The translations under genes were made by a program, and so were the position numbers. This document shows, in pieces, positions 47,863 to 55,825 of a stretch of DNA of 64,000 nt. Every line of letters starts with the position of its first letter. Within the stretch, counting starts at the first letter, position 1. The notes under the pieces were generated by a model, which worked only from the letters and a program-made list of their open reading frames with translations, searched no databases and was not told where the DNA came from. The stretch is from NCBI GenBank assembly GCA_963728655.1, contig CAVSLD010000006.1, positions 1,504,676 to 1,568,675 of the forward strand, written 5' to 3'. This stretch comes from Iamia sp963728655 (GTDB taxonomy: Bacteria; Actinomycetota; Acidimicrobiia; Acidimicrobiales; Iamiaceae).

Positions 47863-48675
47863 GTGGAGATCGTCGACCACCGCCTCGTCGGAGCGCTGCA
47901 CGTGGGCCTGGTCGACCGACGCCACGCCGCAGCCGAGCTGGTCGACGGCGAGGAGGGGGCGGGCGACGCCTTCCAGACCTCGTCCATCGAGGCCCTCCTC
48001 GACGGGGCCTACGAGGGCGACCTGACCGTCGGCGAGCTGCTCGACCACGGCGACCTCGGCATCGGGACCGTCGACCACCTCGACGGCGAGCTGGTCGTCC
48101 TCGACGGCGAGGCGTGGGTGGTCGGCGCCTCGGGCGCGGTGCGGGCGGTCACCCCCGACGAGGGCACGCCCTTCGCGGTGGTGTGCCGGTTCACGCCCGG
48201 ACCGGCCGTCGACCTCGGCCCCACCGCCGACCTGGCGGCCCTGGGCGGCGCCATCGAGGAGGCGGCGCCGGAGGGGGCCACGGTGCTCGCCGTCCGCGTC
48301 GACGGGGCGGTGGCCCGGGCCCGGGTCCGCAGCGTGACCCGCCAGGAGCCGCCCTACCCGCCCCTGACCGAGGTCGTCACCCACCAGCGGGAGTGGGAGC
48401 TGGCCGACGTCGTCGGCACCGTGGTCGGGTTCCGGTTCCCCGACGGCACCGACGGCCTCGAGGTCCCGGGCTGGCACCTCCACCTGCTGACCGAGGACCG
48501 CACGTCCGGCGGCCACGTCATGGAGCTCGCCCTCGCCGAGGGCACCCTGCGGGTGGAGGCGACCGACGCCCTCCACGTCGAGGTCCCCGACCACGTCGAC
48601 GCCGCCCTCCACGCCCGCGGCCGTGACCGCCGAGCCGAGATCGACGCCGTCGAGGGTCGTCACCCCCCGCAGTAG
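47863..48675 (+). CDS. Alpha-acetolactate decarboxylase
   Basis: Zinc enzyme that converts 2-acetolactate to acetoin. It has 270 residues. Recognised by FQTSSIEALLDGAYEGDLTV (37-56), GDLGIGTVDHLDGELVVLDG (63-82) and the zinc motif WHLHLLTEDRTSGGHVMEL, where His205, His207 and His218 have the H-x-H-x10-H spacing of the family. Acetolactate synthase is not nearby, so the gene stands alone. The GTG start is preceded by TACCCT at 6 nt (leaderless). A GTGCCTGGCAC palindrome is centred 79 bp upstream. Confidence 0.93.
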   Translation: MEIVDHRLVGALHVGLVDRRHAAAELVDGEEGAGDAFQTSSIEALLDGAYEGDLTVGELLDHGDLGIGTVDHLDGELVVLDGEAWVVGASGAVRAVTPDEGTPFAVVCRFTPGPAVDLGPTADLAALGGAIEEAAPEGATVLAVRVDGAVARARVRSVTRQEPPYPPLTEVVTHQREWELADVVGTVVGFRFPDGTDGLEVPGWHLHLLTEDRTSGGHVMELALAEGTLRVEATDALHVEVPDHVDAALHARGRDRRAEIDAVEGRHPPQ

Positions 48676-48683
48676 CGCCCCAG

Positions 48684-48803
48684 CCCCTCGAACCGGTGTC
48701 GGTTCTGGTCGCCAGGACCACCAGGACCCACACCACTTCGGCCAGCCCCTCGAACCGGTGTCGGATCTGGTCGCCAGGACCACCAGGACCCACACCACTT
48801 CGG
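48684..48803. repeat. Tandem pair of family A palindromes
   Basis: Two 58-bp units (48684-48741 and 48746-48803, period 62) differ at one or two positions only. Each starts CCCCTCGAACCGGTGTCGG and ends CACACCACTTCGG and can fold on itself. They lie between the convergent stops of acetolactate decarboxylase (48675) and the acyltransferase (48830), so a two-way terminator is plausible. Confidence 0.75.
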
Positions 48804-48829
48804 CCTGGGGGGGCAGACCCGGGCGGGGG

Positions 48830-49756
48830 TCAGGCGGGTGGGGTGGGACCGAGGCCGGCGGCGGCGAGGGCCTCGTGGTCCGAGGGCCAGTTGGGCTGGA
48901 GGAGGTGCCACTGGTCCGGGGCCCGGCGGATGAGGCCCTCGAGGGCGTGGGCCAGGTCCTGGGTCACGCGGGCGACGTCGGCCCGCAGCGACCCGGTGCG
49001 CTCGGTGGCGAGGGGGGCCAGGGCCTGGCCCAGGTGGCCGCCGTCGATGTCGAAGGTGACGGTGGCAGGGATGAGCGGTGCGCCGGTGCGCAGGGCGAGG
49101 GTGGCCGGCCCGCCGGGCAGGGTCGTCTCCTCCCCGAGGAACGAGACGGGGATGCCACCGCCGCCCAGGTCGCGGTCGCAGAGCAGGGCGAGCACGCGGT
49201 TCTGCTTCAGGGCCTTGCTGCAGGCCGCGCCGGCGTGGGGCCCGAGGGTGATGACCTCCATGCCCAGCGCCTCGCGCAGCCCGACGAACCACTCGGCCAG
49301 CTCGGGAGGCGCGATGGGCTCGACGACCACGCTGACCTCCATGCCCCGCACCTCGGTGAGCCAGAACGCGGCCCACTCCCAGGCGCCCAGGTGGGGCAGG
49401 GCCAGGACCGCGCCCCTCCCGGCCTCGATGCCGGCCTCGACGTGCTCGAGGCCGATGACGGCCATCCGCTCGTCGAGCTCGGCCGCGCTCGTGCCGGGGA
49501 GGCGGAACGACTCGAGCCAGTAGTGGGCGTAGGACCCGAAGGTGGCGTCGACCGCTCGGCGCAGGTCGTCGCCGTCGAGGTCGGGCCCGTGGACGCGGCG
49601 CAGGTTCCGCTCGACGACGAGCCGGCGCGACGCCAGGGCCCGGGCCGCGACCCGTCCGGCGAGCGACGCGACGGGGGGCACGGCGCGGTCGGGCAGGGCC
49701 CGCGCCACGGCGGAGCCGGCGCGGTACGCGAGGTAGGTGCGGTCGGGCAGGGGCAA
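48830..49756 (-). CDS. patA: PatA-like phosphatidylinositol mannoside acyltransferase (LpxL/HtrB family)
   Basis: Membrane-associated acyltransferase of about 308 residues. The HX4E catalytic motif is seen in VLALPHLGAWEWAAFW; other family blocks are VERNLRRVHGPDLDGDDLRR, LLCDRDLGGGGIPVSFLGE and GAPLIPATV. The gene directly follows pgsA, the mycobacterial arrangement for PIM acyltransferase. The start is uncertain: TTG at 49756 is the nearest candidate after the pgsA stop and lacks a clear ribosome site. Confidence 0.85.
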   Translation of the reverse strand: MPLPDRTYLAYRAGSAVARALPDRAVPPVASLAGRVAARALASRRLVVERNLRRVHGPDLDGDDLRRAVDATFGSYAHYWLESFRLPGTSAAELDERMAVIGLEHVEAGIEAGRGAVLALPHLGAWEWAAFWLTEVRGMEVSVVVEPIAPPELAEWFVGLREALGMEVITLGPHAGAACSKALKQNRVLALLCDRDLGGGGIPVSFLGEETTLPGGPATLALRTGAPLIPATVTFDIDGGHLGQALAPLATERTGSLRADVARVTQDLAHALEGLIRRAPDQWHLLQPNWPSDHEALAAAGLGPTPPA

Positions 49757-49767
49757 CGCGGGTGGGA

Positions 49768-50505
49768 TCAGCCGGCGTCGGGCCGGCGGCGCGAGGCGCT
49801 GCGGTCCCGGCCGACGAAGCGCTCCCGGGCGGTGGCCCGGCCCTGGGCCCGACGGGCGGCGGTGCGGCTCATCCGGCTGCGGCGACGGGCCTGGAGGCGC
49901 ACGGCCGCCGGGCTCGGGGGCACGGTGGCGCTGGCCTGCTTCCAGACCTTCACGAAGCGCTGGCCGGCGGTGAAGACCGTGGCGGCCAGCATCACCCAGA
50001 GCAGGAAGATCATGGCCGGCTGGAAGAGCAGGGCGAGGCCGATGAGCACGAGGCGCTCGGCCCGCTCCATGACCCCGCCCTTGGCGTCGTAGCCCAGGGA
50101 CTCGGCCTTGGCCCGCTCGTAGGAGATGATCAGCGAGGCGGCCAGGACGGCCAGCGGGAGCACGGCGATGCGGCCCGGGTTGGTGGTCGAGAGGTACCAG
50201 GCCATGCCGCCGAGCAGGAAGGCGTCGGACACGCGGTCCATGACCGAGTCGAAGAAGGCGCCCCTGGGCGACGCGGTGCCCGAGGCCTTGGCCACGGCTC
50301 CGTCGAGCACGTCGGGGACGGCGCAGAGGACGAGCAGGAGCAGGCCGAGGCGCAGGGCGCCGTTGGCGATGGCGAGCGAGGCGGCACCGGCCATGACCAC
50401 ACCGAGGACGGTGAGGTGGTCGGCGGTGATGCCGGTCTTGCGGATGCTCTGGCCGATGGGACGAAGCCCCTTCTCGGCCTGGCTGCGGAACTGACCGTCG
50501 AACAT
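49768..50505 (-). CDS. pgsA: CDP-alcohol phosphatidyltransferase (phosphatidylinositol phosphate synthase-like)
   Basis: Integral membrane enzyme of 245 residues that joins CDP-diacylglycerol and inositol phosphate. The motif D-x2-D-G-x2-A-R-x8-G-x3-D-x3-D is present at 65-90 as DVLDGAVAKASGTASPRGAF and following DSVMD, except that the Arg is Lys73. Six hydrophobic segments follow the family pattern. The C-terminus (about 205-245) is very basic. It is upstream of patA, as in mycobacteria. The Lys substitution is conservative and probably tolerated. Confidence 0.87.
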   Translation of the reverse strand: MFDGQFRSQAEKGLRPIGQSIRKTGITADHLTVLGVVMAGAASLAIANGALRLGLLLLVLCAVPDVLDGAVAKASGTASPRGAFFDSVMDRVSDAFLLGGMAWYLSTTNPGRIAVLPLAVLAASLIISYERAKAESLGYDAKGGVMERAERLVLIGLALLFQPAMIFLLWVMLAATVFTAGQRFVKVWKQASATVPPSPAAVRLQARRRSRMSRTAARRAQGRATARERFVGRDRSASRRRPDAG

Positions 50506-50682
50506 CGGTCTTCCCTCCAGTGGGTGCGCTTGCAGAAGTTAGCAGCGCATCCCGGTCCTGGGAAGCATGCCCCATCCGGGCGGGGGGTCCACCCCTGGTG
50601 GCCGCGTCACGGTGTGACACCTGTCATGGTCTCCCGTCCGGGGGTACCGTGGCCGCCCCGCAGCCGTCAGAGGTGGGAGGCC

Positions 50683-52752
50683 ATGGCCCCGTTCCCCCCG
50701 GACCGCATCCGCAACGTGGCCCTCGTCGGCCACGCCGGCGCGGGCAAGACCACCCTGGCCGAGGCCCTCCTCCACCTCTCGGGTGCCATCTCCCGGCGCG
50801 GCCGGGTCGAGGACGGCACCACCACCAGCGACCACGACCCGGCCGAGAAGGCCAGAGGGCACTCCGTGTCGCTGTCGGTGCTGCCCCTCGAGTGGAAGGG
50901 CCACCGCATCACGCTGCTCGACACGCCGGGGGATCCGGACTTCGGTGCCGACGTGGAGGCCGCCCTCCGGGTGGCCGACCTGGCCGTGTTCGTCGTCAGC
51001 GCGGTCGACGGCGTGGAGGTCGGCACCGAGGTGGCCTGGCGGGCCGCGGCGGCGGCCGGTGTGCCCCGCATGGTGTTCGTGAGCAAGCTCGACCGGGACC
51101 GGGCGTCCTTCGACGCCACGCTCGACGCCCTCCGGTCCCGCTTCGGGGCGGGGATCGCGCCGCTGGAGCTGCCCATCGGCCAGGAGGCGTCCTTCGCCGG
51201 GGTGGCGGACCTGCTGAGCGACACGGCCTACCTCTACGACGACGGCGTGGCCCGCACCGCCGAGGTCCCCGACGACATGGCGGACCAGGAGCACCGGGTC
51301 CACGACAACCTGGTCGAGGGGATCGTGGTGGCCGACGACGGCTTGCTGGAGCGCTACCTCGACGGCGACGTCCCCTCGGTGGAGGAGCTGGAGCGCACCC
51401 TCGCGGCGGGGGTCGACGACGCCACGGTGTTCCCCGTGGTGTGCGGGTCGGCCACCGGCGAGGTGGCCGTCGACCGGTTGGCCGACTTCATCTGCGAGAT
51501 CGGCCCCTCGCCCCAGGACCGTCCGCCGGTCACCGTCGCCGCCGGCGACACCACCGTCGACATCGCTCCCGACCCCGAGGGCCCGCCTCTCGCCTTCGTG
51601 TTCCGCACCGTGGCCGACCAGTTCGTGGGCCACCTCTCGCTGTTCAAGGTGCTGTCGGGCACGATCCGCAGCGACGACCACCTGACCAACAGCCGCTCCG
51701 GGGCCGACGAGCGGCTCCACGCCCTGCTGCGCATCCGGGGTGGCTCCCAGGAGCAGGTCGCCGAGCTGGTGGCCGGCGAGATCGGGGCCGTGGCCAAGCT
51801 GGCCGACACCCGCACCGGCGACACCCTCGCCCCCCGGGGCCGGCCCGTCGCCGCCTCCCCCCTGCACCCTCCCGAGCCGGTGCTGGCCGTGGCCATCCGC
51901 CCCCGCACCCGGGCCGACGAGGACCGCCTGGCCCCCGCCCTCCACCGCCTGGTCGAGGAGGACCCCGCCCTCCAGGTGGTCCGCCACGAGGCCACCCACC
52001 AGACCCTGCTGCGGGGCGTGGGCGATGCCCACCTGTCCCTGGCCCTGGAGCGGCTGGAGACGCAGATGGGCGTGGGCGTGGAGACCGAGGAGGTGGCCGT
52101 CGCCTACCGGGAGACGATCGGGCGGCGGGCCGAGGGCGAGGGCCGCCACAAGAAGCAGACCGGCGGCCACGGCCAGTTCGCGGTGTGCGCCCTCACCGTC
52201 GAGCCCCTCCCGCCGGGTAGCGGATGGACCTTCACGAGCCGCGTCGTGGGTGGCGCCATCTCCAAGGGCTACGTCCCCGCGGTCGAGAAGGGCGTGGAGG
52301 AGACCCTGGCCCACGGCGGCCCCCTCGGCCACCCCGTGGTCGACGTGGCCGTCACCCTCACCGACGGCAAGGAGCACGCCGTCGACTCCTCCGAGATGGC
52401 CTTCCGGGCCGCGGCCCGCCTGGCCCTGCGCGACGCCCTGGCCCGGGCCGAGCCCGCCCTGCTCGAGCCGGTGGCACGGGTCGAGGTCACCGCGCCGATC
52501 GACGTCCAGGGCGACGTGATGGGCGACCTGGCCTCGCGCCGGGGCCGCATCGAGGGCTCCGAGCCCGGCGACGACGGCGAGGCCGTCGTCACCGCCGTGG
52601 TCCCCGAGGCCGAGCTCCGCCGCTACGCGGTCGACCTCCGCTCCCTCACCGGTGGGCGGGGCCGCTTCCACTCCGAGCCCCACTCCTACGAGCCCGTGCC
52701 CGAGCACCTGGTCGAGGCCGCCCGGCGCGACCTGGCCGACGCCGACGCCTGA
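50683..52752 (+). CDS. Elongation factor G-like translational GTPase (EF-G2 type)
   Basis: 689 residues with the five-domain EF-G plan. G1 GHAGAGKTTLAEALL (16-30), G3 LLDTPGDPDFGADVE, G4 SKLDRDRASFD (SKLD where NKxD is usual), domain IV RHKKQTGGHGQFAV and C-terminal GRIEGSEPGDDGEAVVTAVV. It resembles the actinobacterial EF-G2 paralogues, which do not replace main EF-G in translocation. The P-loop reads GHAGAGKTT, as in that group. The ATG has AGGTGGGAGG upstream and a TACCGT box 28 nt further. A single gene between pgsA and a DHFR-like gene. Confidence 0.88.
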   Translation: MAPFPPDRIRNVALVGHAGAGKTTLAEALLHLSGAISRRGRVEDGTTTSDHDPAEKARGHSVSLSVLPLEWKGHRITLLDTPGDPDFGADVEAALRVADLAVFVVSAVDGVEVGTEVAWRAAAAAGVPRMVFVSKLDRDRASFDATLDALRSRFGAGIAPLELPIGQEASFAGVADLLSDTAYLYDDGVARTAEVPDDMADQEHRVHDNLVEGIVVADDGLLERYLDGDVPSVEELERTLAAGVDDATVFPVVCGSATGEVAVDRLADFICEIGPSPQDRPPVTVAAGDTTVDIAPDPEGPPLAFVFRTVADQFVGHLSLFKVLSGTIRSDDHLTNSRSGADERLHALLRIRGGSQEQVAELVAGEIGAVAKLADTRTGDTLAPRGRPVAASPLHPPEPVLAVAIRPRTRADEDRLAPALHRLVEEDPALQVVRHEATHQTLLRGVGDAHLSLALERLETQMGVGVETEEVAVAYRETIGRRAEGEGRHKKQTGGHGQFAVCALTVEPLPPGSGWTFTSRVVGGAISKGYVPAVEKGVEETLAHGGPLGHPVVDVAVTLTDGKEHAVDSSEMAFRAAARLALRDALARAEPALLEPVARVEVTAPIDVQGDVMGDLASRRGRIEGSEPGDDGEAVVTAVVPEAELRRYAVDLRSLTGGRGRFHSEPHSYEPVPEHLVEAARRDLADADA

Positions 52753-52823
52753 GCCCGGGATCCCCGCGGTGGGGCTCCCGAGGGCTCGGGCGGTCGAAGA
52801 CCCGCGACCCGGCCGCGGGAGCG

Positions 52824-53375
52824 TCAGTCCGTGCGCAGCGCGTAGGTGAGGATGGCGTTGCCGGCCGGGGTGGTGGTCCCCTCCAGCAGGGTGAGGCGGG
52901 TGACCGGCACCGACTCGTCGAACAACCGCCGGCCCGAGCCGGTGACGGCCGGGTGCACCGTGAGGATCAGGCGGTCGACGAGCCCGGCGAGGAAGAGGCT
53001 GCGCACCGTCTCGATGCCGCCGGCCACGGTGATGGGTCCGCCGTCGGCCTCCTTCAGGTCGCGGACGTAGGCGACGGCGTCGCCCTCGACGAGCGTGCTG
53101 TTCCACCCCAGCTCGCCCGAGAGGGTGGAGGAGATCACGTGCTTGCGCACGGGGTTGATGAACGAGCCGAAGGGATCACCCTCGCCCGCCTGCGGCCAGA
53201 AGTCCGACCACTCCTGCCACAGGGCCCGGCCCATGATGACGTCCTCGACACCGGCCAGGGTCGCGCCCATGAGCTCCCCCTCGGCCTGCCCGAAGGCGCC
53301 GAACTGGAACTGGTCGGGGGCCTCGGACACGCCGTTGGCCGAGGAGAACATGTGGGCGGTGATCGTGCGGGCCAT
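52824..53375 (-). CDS. Dihydrofolate reductase-fold family protein (RibD C-terminal type)
   Basis: 183 residues. ITAHMFSSANGVSEAPDQFQ at the start, DVIMGRALWQEWSDFWPQ, VRKHVISSTL and ITVAGGIETVRSLFLAGLVD are typical of small DHFR/RibD_C-like proteins of unknown substrate. They bind NADPH and are common in actinobacteria, often as stand-alone genes. No operon partner is evident. It does not look like the essential folate enzyme, which has a different start motif. Confidence 0.82.
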   Translation of the reverse strand: MARTITAHMFSSANGVSEAPDQFQFGAFGQAEGELMGATLAGVEDVIMGRALWQEWSDFWPQAGEGDPFGSFINPVRKHVISSTLSGELGWNSTLVEGDAVAYVRDLKEADGGPITVAGGIETVRSLFLAGLVDRLILTVHPAVTGSGRRLFDESVPVTRLTLLEGTTTPAGNAILTYALRTD

Positions 53376-53675
53376 CGGGGCGCCTCCGTGTCGGGCCCCG
53401 TCGTGGGGCGGTCTGGAGGGTCTGACGCAGGCTGTCCCCGGGACTCATCGGCGCACCCGCACGGCGACGGGCGCCCGCGCGGGGATGGACGACCCCACCG
53501 GAGCTGCGGACCTGGGTCGCCCCCCGCGCGACGCAGGTCCGCAGTCCGCAGCTCCCCGGGATCATGGGGTGAGGCGAGGACGAGGTGCGGGCGGTCCGCC
53601 CCGTCGCACGATCGGGCACCCCTCCCCGCCCCGCTCCCCTGTCCGGGGCACCCCGTCGTGCGTACCGTCCCGACG
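53376..53675. other. 300-bp gap with a long inverted repeat
   Basis: Holds an inverted repeat at 53500-53555 (see repeat entry) and a TACCGT -10 box at 53663-53668 before the GTG at 53676. I see no gene in it. Confidence 0.55.
53500..53555. repeat. Long inverted repeat with internal CTGCGGA duplication
   Basis: Left arm GGAGCTGCGGACCTGGGTCGC (53500-53520, given here as a single 20-nt word plus final C) pairs with 53528-53555, whose right arm contains one extra 7-bp CTGCGGA unit. The loop is 7 nt. It could terminate transcription of neither neighbour on its own strand without a T tract. Confidence 0.55.
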
Positions 53676-54271
53676 GTGGACCTGACCGGGGGCGACGCGC
53701 GACGACCGGCCGCCACCGCGCCCCCGCCGGCCGGGCCGTCGACCACCCGCCGACGGCCGAGGGTCTCCGCTCCTCGGTGCGCTTCGCCGCCGTCGCCGCC
53801 GGTGCCGGGGTCGTCTCCCTGCTCATGGCCGTGGTGGGTGGCCTGGCCGGTGCACCGCTGTGGCTCACGGTGCTGGGCACCATCCTGACCTTCGTGTTCG
53901 GCGTCGTCGCGGTGCAGGTCGGCGCCTCGACGTGGCGCGCCCGGCGCCTGGTCACCGAGCACCCGTGGATCGCCCGCACCGGTACCTTCGGCGTCGAGGT
54001 CCGCACCGTGTCGACCGGCAAGAGCAGCAGCCGCAAGCAACGCACCGAGGTCCTGTTGCTGCATGCCGACGGCAGGCGCCCGGAGGCGCTGTGCCGGCTG
54101 ACCCCCGTCCACTGGGAGGGCGGTCCGCCGCCGGCGGGCCCGCTCGACGTGTGGGTCGCCGGTGAGCCCCCGGACCCGGCCGTGATCACCCGCCCCGGAG
54201 GCCGGGACCTCGTCTCGGCCCGGACCCCGCGCTCCGAGCGAGCGCAGCGCCGTCTGCGCCGGGTGGTCTGA
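53676..54271 (+). CDS. Two-span membrane protein of unknown function, probable frameshift
   Basis: About 198 residues if one missing base near 53750 is restored. The N-terminus VDLTGGDARRPAATAPPPAG is followed by RFAAVAAGAGVVSLLMAVVG and LTVLGTILTFVFGVVAVQVG, two membrane helices, then a soluble part (STWRARRLVTEHPWIARTGT, EVLLLHADGRRPEALCRLTP). No named family is recognised. GTG 53676 is chosen because TACCGT lies 7 nt before it; if there is no frameshift, GTG 53777 is the likely start. Confidence 0.55.
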
Positions 54272-54292
54272 CGCGCCGGCCGCCGGCTGGGT

Positions 54293-54949
54293 CTACGCGC
54301 CGGTGGGGAACGGCTTGCCGGTGCCGGTGAGGGCACCGTCCATGTCGCTCCAGTCCTCCGGGTTGTCCTCGACGAACCAGTCGACGACCTCACCGTCGAC
54401 GCCGTCGATGAGCAGGAGGGCCCGGCGCTCGGGAGGGTTCTCGGCCGAGTAGCAGAGGATGCGCCAGGTGGGCCGGCTGCGGAGGCCCCGCCACCCCATC
54501 TGGGCCGAGGCGTGGCCCACCGGGAAGCCGACCTGCTTGGTCGAGATCACCAGGGCGTCCTGCTCGTCGACGTCGAGGTCGAAGCCCGACAGCAGGCAGT
54601 AGCCGCCGGCCACGACCAGCACCAGGGCGGCCCACAGCAGCCCGTCGTTGACCACCGACGTGGCGTCGTCGCGACCCAGGGCCCACAGCACGACGCAGAT
54701 GACGGCGATGCCCAGGTACAGGTAGCCCGGCACCCGGCGGCGGTTGTTGTTGGGGAAGACGTAGGGCCCGACGTAGCCGGAGACGTCGAGGTCCTCGGGC
54801 AGCGCGTCGACGTGCTCCGCGTCCGAGCTCCCGGCGTCGCTGGCCCCCGGCGTGCTGTCGTGGCGGGAGGTGTCCCCGGCCTCGGCGTCGACCGTCGGAT
54901 CAGGCGCGTCGTCGCCCGCCTCATCGTCCGGTCGCGCGTCGTCAGCCAC
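54293..54949 (-). CDS. Hypothetical membrane protein next to the HIT gene
   Basis: 218 residues. The first 50 residues are acidic and low-complexity, then SGYVGPYVFPNNNRRRVPGY, then two membrane helices (LGIAVICVVLWALG, LWAALVLVVAGGYCLLSGF) and a C-terminal domain of about 90 residues (TKQVGFPVGHASAQMGWRGL, EVVDWFVEDNPEDWSDM). I do not recognise a family. It is 102 nt downstream of the HIT gene on the same strand and may be co-transcribed. Confidence 0.65.
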   Translation of the reverse strand: MADDARPDDEAGDDAPDPTVDAEAGDTSRHDSTPGASDAGSSDAEHVDALPEDLDVSGYVGPYVFPNNNRRRVPGYLYLGIAVICVVLWALGRDDATSVVNDGLLWAALVLVVAGGYCLLSGFDLDVDEQDALVISTKQVGFPVGHASAQMGWRGLRSRPTWRILCYSAENPPERRALLLIDGVDGEVVDWFVEDNPEDWSDMDGALTGTGKPFPTGA

Positions 54950-55051
54950 GGCCCGACGCTACCGATCGCCTTCCCGGGACGGGAACTCGGCCCGTCACCT
55001 GTCGCCCGGCATCCGCCCGTGCGGGGGAGGACCCGACGGCTGGGCGCGCCG

Positions 55052-55615
55052 TCACCCCGGCCAGGCGGCGCGGACCTTGCGGTAGGTCGCCACGAGAGGC
55101 TCGGGCAGGACGCGGGCCTCGGCCACCGAGGTCATGAAGTTGGCATCGGCCGACCAGCGGGGCAGGACGTGGACGTGGAGGTGGTCGGGCACGCCGGCGC
55201 CGGCGGCCGAGCCGAGGTTGAGGCCGATGTTCACGCCGTCCGGGGAGTAGGCGGCCCGGACCACGGCCGAGGCGGTGGTGACGGTGGCCCACAGCTCGGT
55301 GGACTCCTCGGGCGAGAGGTCGGACAGGTCGGCCGCGGCGCGGCTGGGCATCACCAGCAGGTGGCCCGAGCCGTAGGGGTAGGCGTTGAGCAGCACCGCC
55401 ACCCGCTCGCCCCGGTGGACGACGAAGGACTCGTCGTCGGGCAGGTCCGAGGTGAGGATGCGCTCGAACAGGCTGCGCCCGGCGTCGTCGGGGCGGACCT
55501 CGTCGCCGTGCGAGGTGAGCCGGTCGATGTAGGCGGTCCGCCACCCGGCCCACAGCCGGGCCAGCCCGGGCGGGGGCCCGCCCCCGGCCTCGGCCGCCGT
55601 CGGCCGCTCAGCCAC
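55052..55615 (-). CDS. HIT family protein (Ap4A phosphorylase-like)
   Basis: Nucleotide hydrolase or transferase of 187 residues. The histidine triad is VPDHLHVHVLPRW, preceded by NIGLNLGSAAGAG. VVHRGERVAVLLNAYPYGSG is the usual substrate strand. In mycobacteria the equivalent gene lies between thrS and pgsA, as here. The GTG at 55615 is chosen because GAGGGG lies 4 nt upstream. Confidence 0.9.
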   Translation of the reverse strand: MAERPTAAEAGGGPPPGLARLWAGWRTAYIDRLTSHGDEVRPDDAGRSLFERILTSDLPDDESFVVHRGERVAVLLNAYPYGSGHLLVMPSRAAADLSDLSPEESTELWATVTTASAVVRAAYSPDGVNIGLNLGSAAGAGVPDHLHVHVLPRWSADANFMTSVAEARVLPEPLVATYRKVRAAWPG

Positions 55616-55649
55616 GAGACCCCTCGAGCGGATCATCCACCCACCGCAA

Positions 55650-55763
55650 CCTGCGGCACATCCGGGACGAGACCGCCCTCATCTGCCGCAAGCACGCGTC
55701 GGGACGCCGCCGTTCCCCACCCTGCGGCACATGCGGGACAAGACCGCCCTCATCTGCCGCAGG
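55650..55763. repeat. Two direct copies of a 43-bp hairpin unit
   Basis: Copies begin at 55650 and 55721 (period 71). Each starts CCTGCGGCACAT, contains GACCGCCCTCATCTGCCGCA and folds by CTGCGGCA pairing with TGCCGCAG. They lie between thrS and the HIT gene, on the same strand. Confidence 0.65.
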
Positions 55764-55825
55764 AAGAGAGCTGGCGAGCGTCAGGGCCACGGCGGACGCG
55801 CCGCCACCCACGACGGCTCCGCTGC

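Noticed and set aside
45343..48798. An 1151-codon open frame covering the acyl-CoA dehydrogenase region, hydratase and tandem repeat
   Set aside because: Only the hydratase part is real in this frame. The rest is shadow sequence, high in Arg, Gly and Pro.
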